Shown piece after piece: positions 1 to 6,007 of a stretch of 6,007 nucleotides of DNA. A program made the position numbers and the translations under genes. The notes beneath the pieces are model-generated. The model did no database searches and was not told where the DNA came from. It saw only the letters and a program-made list of their open reading frames with translations. The stretch covers positions 1 to 6,007 of the forward strand of contig JABDJW010000193.1 of assembly GCA_013002375.1 (NCBI GenBank), in the 5' to 3' direction. The first letter of the stretch is position 1. Each line of letters opens with the position of its first letter. Origin of the DNA: Acidimicrobiales bacterium. GTDB lineage: Bacteria; Actinomycetota; Acidimicrobiia; Acidimicrobiales; SHLQ01.

Positions 1-764
1 ACGACACCCCGGGCGGCCAAGCCGGCACCGATGCCGAGCAGGACGGCGCCCGCGATGTCGGAGTAGTCGATGCCGCTGACGAACCCGCCTTCTCGGAGCG
101 TCCGGCCGATGAACGGCACCACCGGCGTGGTCCCGATGATGCTCACGTACGTGACGTAACCGGTGACCGAGGCCAGCAGGCCGGGCAGAAGGGCTCGTCG
201 GGTCACGTCGTCGCGGTAGGGCGCCTCCAGGGCGAAGATCAATCCGGTGGCCGGTGCCTTGAAGACTGCGGCGACACCGGCCGCGGCGCCGGCGGTGAGG
301 AGCATCTTGGCTTCATCGCGACGGAAGAATCGGGCCAGGCGTTCCTGCAGATTGTGGCCCATCGCTGCTCCGGCATAGATCGAGGGACCTTCGAGGCCGA
401 GCGACCCGCCGAGTCCAATGGTGGCCACGCCGGCGAGCAGCTTGGCCGGTACATCGCGCAACGGAACTTCGGGCCGGCGGCTGTGATAGGCCCGCACGTA
501 CTCATCCGAGGTTGCCGGGGTTGCGTTCGCGGCGCCGTAGCGGAGCAGGAGCCAGGCCAGGAGCAGCCCGAAACCTGGTGCCACCGCAATGAGCCAGAGT
601 GGCTGGCCCTCGAGTCCGTGGAGCAACCACGATTCAGCCAGCTTCTCGACCGCGGCCACCAGCAGCGCAGTCAGTGCTCCGGTGACCGCGGCGGCGGTGA
701 GCAGGCGGGCGTAGCGGCCGCGTTGGCCGCGCGGTGGCAACAGATCGGCGAGCTGCGCCCTCAT
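1..764 (-). CDS. ClC-family chloride channel / H+-coupled antiporter (partial, C-terminus beyond window)
   Basis: Integral membrane protein of the voltage-gated ClC family, which moves chloride (often in exchange for protons) across the cytoplasmic membrane. Only the first 254 codons are in the window; the reading frame is open to the left edge. A hydrophobic helix (about residues 21-40) and another (56-75) precede the family signature GLEGPS (residues 123-128), whose E125 corresponds to the gating glutamate. AAGVAAVFKAPATGLIFALE (161-180) is the typical following helix pair, and E180 matches the internal proton-pathway glutamate. The 55-residue spacing between the two glutamates equals that in E. 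coli ClC (E148/E203). The usual GSGIP anion-coordination motif is not seen; PATSD (83-87) stands at the expected place. The ATG is chosen because it overlaps the upstream gene's stop (ATGA), implying translational coupling; there is no Shine-Dalgarno sequence. Family assignment is secure; channel versus antiporter is unresolved. Confidence 0.9.
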   Translation of the reverse strand, partial: MRAQLADLLPPRGQRGRYARLLTAAAVTGALTALLVAAVEKLAESWLLHGLEGQPLWLIAVAPGFGLLLAWLLLRYGAANATPATSDEYVRAYHSRRPEVPLRDVPAKLLAGVATIGLGGSLGLEGPSIYAGAAMGHNLQERLARFFRRDEAKMLLTAGAAAGVAAVFKAPATGLIFALEAPYRDDVTRRALLPGLLASVTGYVTYVSIIGTTPVVPFIGRTLREGGFVSGIDYSDIAGAVLLGIGAGLAARGV

Positions 765-1558
765 CGGCGTCGTAGAACGGGATGGGGGAGCAGTTGCTCC
801 GGCGCTCGCTGGGCCAGGTACTGGCGGAGGAGGTCGTACGGCTCGTCGCCACAGAGCTCGCGAAGCTCGTCGGCCAGAGTCTCGTGGACCGGGCGGTGCT
901 CGACGAAGGCCAAGTCGTCGCTCGTGCACCACCAGTGGAAATCGGCGCCGCCGCTACCCCAGTCACGGATCTTCCACTCGCGCAGGGTGTAGGTGTCGTG
1001 GCCGTTGTCGTCCTCGTGGTGTTCGAGTCGAAGCGGGAGCTGCCAGCAGACGTCGGGCTTCCAGTCGAGCGGTCGTTCGTCGGCTTCGAGTGCAGCCCGG
1101 TGCAGGGCGCAGCCGGCGCCGCCTTCGAAGCCGGGGCGGTTGAGGAAGCAACAGGCCCCGTCGATTCGCTTGGTCATCAGCGTCGTCGGCACGCCGGCAC
1201 CGGTGCCGCGCTCGTCGGCGTCTGGCTCGTCGGCGTCTGGGTCGATCTCGAACGGATCGCCGTCGACCTGATCGTGGAGTTGCCACTGGTCGGGCGTGAG
1301 GCGCTCGGCGAAGTGGGCCACCCGCTGCTGGTCTTCGACATCGGTGAAGTGGGCCCCGAAACTGCAGCAGCCCTGCTCGAGCTCGGGCGTCGGGGTGTCG
1401 TTGATGCCCAGGCAACCGGCGCCGAAGATGCAAGACCAGTTGGAGGTCAGGAAGGTCAGATCGAAGACCCAGGTGTCGCCGTCGGAATCGTCGAACGACA
1501 CCCACTCGTGGGCGGAGTCGGGGAGCGTCGCACCTTTCGATCGTCGGGGTTGGGTCAC
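761..1558 (-). CDS. Cysteine-rich conserved protein of unknown function, coupled to ClC gene
   Basis: 265-residue soluble protein; I do not recognise a named family with certainty. It has ten cysteines in clusters: SCIFGAGCLG (C43, C49), QGCCSFGAHF (C64, C65), GACCFL (C136, C137), GGAGC (C150), DVCW (C171), WWC (C211) and LCGDEPY (C236), with many His, Asp and Trp between. This pattern suggests a metal- or Fe-S-binding protein, loosely like YkgJ/DUF3109-type cysteine-cluster proteins, but that is inference. An acidic linker (about 96-116) contains a duplicated PDADE unit and separates the two cysteine-rich halves. The start is GTG at 1558; an in-frame stop lies about 30 bases upstream and no other start codon intervenes. 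A TAGGGT hexamer 8 nt before the GTG suggests a leaderless transcript. It has no signal peptide or membrane segment. It is first in a two-gene operon, and its TGA overlaps the ClC ATG. The opposite strand is also open here, but its product has shadow-like composition. Confidence 0.82.
   Translation of the reverse strand: MTQPRRSKGATLPDSAHEWVSFDDSDGDTWVFDLTFLTSNWSCIFGAGCLGINDTPTPELEQGCCSFGAHFTDVEDQQRVAHFAERLTPDQWQLHDQVDGDPFEIDPDADEPDADERGTGAGVPTTLMTKRIDGACCFLNRPGFEGGAGCALHRAALEADERPLDWKPDVCWQLPLRLEHHEDDNGHDTYTLREWKIRDWGSGGADFHWWCTSDDLAFVEHRPVHETLADELRELCGDEPYDLLRQYLAQRAPEQLLPHPVLRRR
1211..1240. repeat. Perfect in-frame 15-bp tandem duplication (PDADE x2)
   Basis: The unit ctcgtcggcgtctgg occurs twice head to tail (1211-1225 and 1226-1240) with no mismatch. 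On the minus strand each copy encodes PDADE, giving an acidic doublet in the linker of the cysteine-rich protein. The perfect identity points to recent slippage or to ongoing length variation that keeps the frame. Confidence 0.9.
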
Positions 1559-1566
1559 GGCGACCG

Positions 1567-1572
1567 ACCCTA
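1567..1572 (-). promoter_or_regulatory. Candidate -10 element for the cysteine-rich protein/ClC operon
   Basis: On the minus strand TAGGGT (TAnnnT type) ends 8 nt before the GTG at 1558, the spacing expected of actinobacterial leaderless promoters. No convincing -35 hexamer is visible and no Shine-Dalgarno sequence precedes the start. This is a prediction from spacing and consensus only. Confidence 0.35.
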
Positions 1573-1652
1573 CCGCCGCGAGTTGGCCTCACCGCGCTCC
1601 CGAGCGAGGCGACCGCTGGAGATGCCGCCAACGCAGTGAAACCCAGCACTGT

Positions 1653-1664
1653 CACACCGGTGTG
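1653..1664. promoter_or_regulatory. Perfect 12-bp palindrome, candidate operator
   Basis: CACACCGGTGTG is perfectly self-complementary and lies in the 121-bp divergent intergenic region, one base before a TTGAAT hexamer that could be the -10 of the small plus-strand gene. Its position fits a transcription-factor dimer site controlling that gene, and possibly the divergent operon as well. The cognate factor is unknown and no second copy was found in the window. Confidence 0.4.
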
Positions 1665-1665
1665 C

Positions 1666-1671
1666 TTGAAT
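1666..1671 (+). promoter_or_regulatory. Weak candidate -10 element for small gene 1680-1883
   Basis: TTGAAT matches TATAAT at 4 of 6 positions and ends 8 nt before the ATG at 1680. Since there is no ribosome binding site upstream of this ATG, a leaderless transcript is plausible. No good -35 lies 16-18 bp upstream; the adjacent palindrome (1653-1664) occupies the spacer region. Confidence 0.25.
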
Positions 1672-1679
1672 CGAACCTT

Positions 1680-1883
1680 ATGCACGACTACGACCATCTC
1701 AGCAGCCGCCTCGAGACCATCTCCGAGGAGCTGGCCGAGCTCGCCATGGCCAGCCTGCGTGACGGTTTGGGTGAGGACGGCGACGTCGATGCCGCCAAGG
1801 CCGAGGAGCGGCGTCTCACCAAGGCCCGCCGGGCGGTCGAGAAGGCCGCCAACCTGCTCAACCCGCCGGTGTACGAGTACTGA
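1680..1883 (+). CDS. Small conserved-looking helical protein, function unknown
   Basis: 67-residue protein, strongly charged and predicted almost wholly alpha-helical. An N-terminal helix (about 5-28, SSRLETISEELAELAMASL) is followed by an acidic turn (GLGEDGDVD, 30-37) and a basic helix (38-60, with RRLTKARRAVEKAANLL), ending NPPVYEY. It could be a small coiled-coil or nucleic-acid-associated protein; I do not recognise a named family, although similar small ERRLTkARRAVEKA proteins seem familiar from high-GC actinobacteria (memory, not a search). Nearly every codon ends in G or C, which supports real coding. The frame extends further upstream to 1296, but that part lies antisense to the neighbouring gene; the ATG at 1680 is the first start in the free intergenic space. 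The gene is divergent from the ClC operon, and its TGA lies 2 bp from the convergent LOG gene's TAG. Confidence 0.72.
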   Translation: MHDYDHLSSRLETISEELAELAMASLRDGLGEDGDVDAAKAEERRLTKARRAVEKAANLLNPPVYEY

Positions 1884-1885
1884 AG

Positions 1886-2932
1886 CTACGCGCCGCCGTC
1901 GTTGAGGTGGTCGATCATCAACCGCAGTTTGTCGTTGCCGTGGCGGTCGAAATGAAACGCGATGCGGGGCAGATCGACGTGATCGTCGTCGTCGATCTCT
2001 GACTGGCTCGCGGTGACGCGCTCCACCCCTCCGCTGACGGTGATCGGCGCGAACTCCTTGGTGAGTTGCGCCAACTCGGCGTCGCTCGGCTCCCGGTTGA
2101 GCCGCAGCACCAGGCGCTTTCCGACGAAACGCATCGAGTGGTACGAGGAATAGAAGTGGCAGATCTCGTTCACCGCCTCGGGGATGTCGTCGGTGATGTG
2201 CACCAGCTTGAGGTCGGTGCCGTTGATGTAGCCGGGCTCGAGAAGCTCCTTCACCACGAAATCCCGCCAGGTGTCCCAGTACGTGTCGCCCGGTGGATCG
2301 AGCAGCACGACCGGCGCCAGGTAGGTCTTGCCGGTCTGCATGAGGGTGAGGAGCTCGAAGGTCTCGTCGAGCGTGCCAAAACCGCCCGGCATGAGCGCAT
2401 ACCCGTGCGATTCCTTCATGAAGGTCAGCTTGCGGGTGAAGAAGTAGCGGAAGTTGATCAGCTTGTGATCGTCGACGATGAACTCGTTGGCCTCGGCTTC
2501 GAACGGCAACTCGATGTTCACGCCGAAGCTGTTCTCGGTGCCGGCGCCTTCCAGCCCGGCCGCCATGATGCCCGGGCCGGCGCCGGTGATGACCATCCAG
2601 TCCTGGTCGACCATGGCCTTGCCGAATTCGCGGGCGCAGCTGTAGGCGGCCTCGTGCGGTTTGGTGCGCGCCGAGCCGAAGATCGAACACTTCTTCACTT
2701 CTCGGTATGGCGCGAAGACGTGAAAGGAGTAACGCAGTTCCTTGAGGGCAGAGTTGACCAACTTCATGTCGCCGCGGCCGACCCGTTCGCGCGCCATACG
2801 CAGGGCCGACACCACCATTTCGAACAGCAGGTCGGGTTGTTCGGGCGCGTTGGCTTCCTCGATGATCTCGAGCACCGCTCGATCGAGGCCGGCATCGCCG
2901 GTGCGGTAGCGGGGAAGGGAGTTCTGATCCAC
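1886..2932 (-). CDS. LOG-family (TIGR00730) Rossmann-fold protein, putative nucleotide 5'-monophosphate phosphoribohydrolase
   Basis: 348-residue cytoplasmic protein of the LOG / 'lysine decarboxylase-like' family, whose characterised members release the base from cytokinin riboside 5'-monophosphates or related nucleotides. Seen here: FGSART (85-90) opening the Rossmann fold, ITGAGPGIM (115-123), the catalytic RK pair (R167-K168) and the hallmark PGGFGTLDE (182-190), so the active site looks intact. It is longer than the usual 180-250 residues: there is an extra helical N-terminus of about 80 residues and a C-terminal extension of about 80 residues with an acidic stretch (EIDDDDHVD, 312-320). 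The start is GTG at 2932, the only plausible start between the fbiC stop and the conserved region; a GGGGAG lies rather far (about 17 nt) upstream. It follows fbiC by 29 nt on the same strand, so it is probably the last gene of that operon. The physiological substrate is unknown; a role in F420 metabolism is not shown. Confidence 0.9.
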   Translation of the reverse strand: MDQNSLPRYRTGDAGLDRAVLEIIEEANAPEQPDLLFEMVVSALRMARERVGRGDMKLVNSALKELRYSFHVFAPYREVKKCSIFGSARTKPHEAAYSCAREFGKAMVDQDWMVITGAGPGIMAAGLEGAGTENSFGVNIELPFEAEANEFIVDDHKLINFRYFFTRKLTFMKESHGYALMPGGFGTLDETFELLTLMQTGKTYLAPVVLLDPPGDTYWDTWRDFVVKELLEPGYINGTDLKLVHITDDIPEAVNEICHFYSSYHSMRFVGKRLVLRLNREPSDAELAQLTKEFAPITVSGGVERVTASQSEIDDDDHVDLPRIAFHFDRHGNDKLRLMIDHLNDGGA

Positions 2933-2961
2933 CCCGCGATGGTACCCGGCTCCCCGGACCG

Positions 2962-5384
<2,423 letters not shown>

Positions 5385-5388
<4 letters not shown>

Positions 5389-5831
5389 GTATTCTCCCGG
5401 CTTCTGATGTGGGTGGGATCGACTTCGGTCTTGCAGGACGGGCACCGCACGGAGTGTTCGAGGGCCGAACCGCAGGCATCGTGCACGAGGGTCGTCGGGG
5501 CGTCGCCGCCGGCGCACCAGCGGTCGCCCCAGTGCATGAAGGCCACCAATGCGGGGGAGAGGTCCCTGCCCTTGGCGGTGAGGTGATATTCGTACCGGGC
5601 TGGGCGGTCCTGGTACTGCACCTTTTCGAGGATGTCGTTGTCGACCAACCGGCTCAACCGGTCGGCGAGCAGGTTCTTGGCGATGTCGAGGTCGCGTTGG
5701 ATCTCGCTGAAGCGCCGAACCCCCCGAAAGGCGCTGCGCAGGATCAAAAGCGTCCAGCGGTCGCCGATGATGTCGAGGGTCTGCACGATCGTGCTGGTCG
5801 CCCGGTCTTCGTCTCGCGCCGTCGTCGCCAC
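5385..5831 (-). CDS. HxlR-family winged-helix transcriptional regulator
   Basis: 148-residue DNA-binding protein of the HxlR (DUF24) family. TLDIIGDRWTLLILRSAFRGVRRFSEIQ (18-45) is the family hallmark, followed by the recognition region LLADRLSRLVDNDILEKVQY and the wing RPARYEYHLTAKGRDLSP (76-93). The cysteine often found near the N-terminus of redox-sensing members is Ser13 here, so that sensing mode is unlikely. The tail holds HDACGS (H117, C120) and CPSC (C130, C133), a possible small zinc-ribbon. The frame is open to about 5984, but the upstream part crosses a promoter, a palindrome and a repeat hairpin. The GTG at 5831, 7 nt after a TACGGT -10, is preferred as a leaderless start; GTG at 5840 (151 aa) is the alternative. 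Its stop overlaps the fbiC start, so it is translationally coupled to fbiC and probably regulates the operon and itself. The effector is unknown. Confidence 0.92.
5394..5398 (-). promoter_or_regulatory. Ribosome binding site of fbiC (start-deciding)
   Basis: On the minus strand GGGAG followed by AATAC precedes GTG at 5388 with 5 nt spacing. It lies within the last codons of hxlR and marks this GTG, rather than upstream in-frame codons, as the fbiC start. Confidence 0.6.
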
Positions 5832-5838
5832 GGGTTGC

Positions 5839-5867
5839 ACCGTAGGCCAGTCGGTTTCATTTTGCAA
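5839..5867 (-). promoter_or_regulatory. Predicted promoter of the hxlR-fbiC-LOG operon
   Basis: Minus-strand TTGCAA (5867-5862, -35-like, 4 of 6 to TTGACA) and TACGGT (5844-5839, TAnnnT-type -10) are separated by exactly 17 bp. The -10 ends 7 nt before GTG at 5831, so transcription would start at or next to that codon and give a leaderless mRNA. The 27-bp dyad at 5848-5874 covers the -35 and most of the spacer, a classic repressor position. Predicted from sequence only. Confidence 0.5.
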
Positions 5868-5874
5868 CCGACTG
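5848..5874. promoter_or_regulatory. 27-bp dyad, likely HxlR operator
   Basis: Perfect 9-bp arms CAGTCGGTT (5848-5856) and AACCGACTG (5866-5874) flank a 9-bp spacer that also contributes a symmetric CA/TG pair. This gives a dyad of the form CAGTCGGTTnCAnnnTGnAACCGACTG (11 of 12 base pairs matched). It overlaps the predicted -35 of the operon headed by an HxlR-type regulator, so autoregulation is the simplest reading. It would also be covered by the long, unlikely HxlR start, which argues against that start. Confidence 0.6.
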
Positions 5875-5876
5875 AG

Positions 5877-5911
5877 CGGTAGACCAACTGGCGGAACAGA
5901 GGTGTCTACCG
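5877..5911. promoter_or_regulatory. Second inverted repeat upstream of hxlR promoter
   Basis: Perfect 8-bp arms CGGTAGAC (5877-5884) and GTCTACCG (5904-5911) are separated by 19 bp, beginning 2 bp beyond the hxlR operator dyad. It may be an additional regulator site upstream of the -35, or chance. No gene overlaps it if the hxlR start is at 5831. Confidence 0.3.
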
Positions 5912-5928
5912 GCGGACCGACTCGCGAC

Positions 5929-5946
5929 TCAAGAAGGTCAAGAAGG
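5929..5946. repeat. 9-bp tandem direct repeat at the left edge of the hairpin
   Basis: TCAAGAAGG occurs twice in perfect tandem (5929-5937, 5938-5946); the last two bases run into the first arm of the stem-loop at 5945-5982. This is a short slippage or insertion-related duplication. Confidence 0.75.
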
Positions 5947-5982
5947 GGTCTGACCCCTTTCGGCAAAAAGGGGTCAGACCCC
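5945..5982. repeat. Perfect 16-bp stem-loop with self-complementary arms (REP/MITE-like)
   Basis: Arms GGGGTCTGACCCCTTT (5945-5960) and AAAGGGGTCAGACCCC (5967-5982) are perfectly complementary around a 6-nt loop CGGCAA. Each arm also contains a GGGGTC-N-GACCCC near-palindrome, so several foldings are possible. It lies in non-coding DNA upstream of hxlR. It resembles dispersed REP-like or small non-autonomous elements. It could also end transcription entering from the right, since a 5-bp GC stem is followed on the minus strand by TTTTT. Which of these applies cannot be told from one copy. Confidence 0.7.
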
Positions 5983-5996
5983 AATGGACCAATGGA
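5981..5996. repeat. 8-bp tandem direct repeat at the right edge of the hairpin
   Basis: CCAATGGA occurs twice in tandem (5981-5988, 5989-5996), followed by a further CC and then the palindrome GACCGGTC (5995-6002). The first copy begins inside the last bases of the right hairpin arm. The rest of the sequence to 6007 shows no gene. Confidence 0.7.
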
Positions 5997-6007
5997 CCGG
6001 TCAGCCC

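Noticed and set aside
1595..1606. Short hairpin CGCTC-CC-GAGCG between the divergent genes
   Set aside because: Only 5 bp with a 2-nt loop and no T tract; within expectation for GC-rich DNA.
782..1639. 285-codon plus-strand frame opposite the cysteine-rich gene
   Set aside because: The minus-strand product has coherent Cys/Trp/His motifs and an ATGA junction with the ClC gene; the plus-strand product is valine/glycine-rich shadow sequence without motifs.

Overview
The window (about 6 kb, high G+C, almost fully coding, with strong G/C preference at third codon positions) looks like chromosomal DNA of an actinobacterium. The best single clue is a two-domain FO synthase (FbiC: CofG and CofH radical-SAM halves in one polypeptide), the arrangement typical of Actinobacteria. 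GTG starts, 4-base start/stop overlaps and -10-like hexamers 7-8 nt ahead of start codons (leaderless style) fit this. An acidimicrobial lineage (Ilumatobacter-like) is my impression only and is not proven by the sequence.

Layout. (1) Positions 1-1558, minus strand: a cysteine-rich conserved protein of unknown function (761-1558) coupled by an ATGA overlap to a ClC-family chloride channel/antiporter (N-terminal 254 residues visible; the gene runs off the left edge). (2) 1559-1679: a divergent intergenic region with a perfect 12-bp palindrome and two candidate leaderless promoters. (3) 1680-1883, plus strand: a small charged helical protein (67 aa). (4) 1886-5831, minus strand: a three-gene operon read right to left, HxlR-family regulator -> fbiC -> LOG-family (TIGR00730) Rossmann protein. 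HxlR and fbiC overlap by GTGA, and fbiC and LOG are 29 nt apart. The LOG stop codon lies only 2 bp from the stop of the convergent small gene. (5) 5832-6007: the operon's control region and a repeat element. It holds a promoter overlapped by a 27-bp dyad, a second inverted repeat, a perfect 16-bp stem-loop with GGGGTCTGACCCC-type arms, and short tandem duplications on both sides of it.

How the genes fit together. The central operon makes FO, the deazaflavin chromophore of coenzyme F420, and appears to be under a dedicated, probably autoregulating, winged-helix repressor encoded at its head. The LOG-like protein may be a nucleotide phosphoribohydrolase; its link to F420 is only positional. The left operon is membrane/ion related and seems independent. 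I see no CRISPR array, tRNA/rRNA, transposase or clear defence system. The most unusual features are the HxlR-fbiC coupling with its operator/promoter geometry, the repeat element at the right edge, and the ClC protein with an altered anion-selectivity motif.
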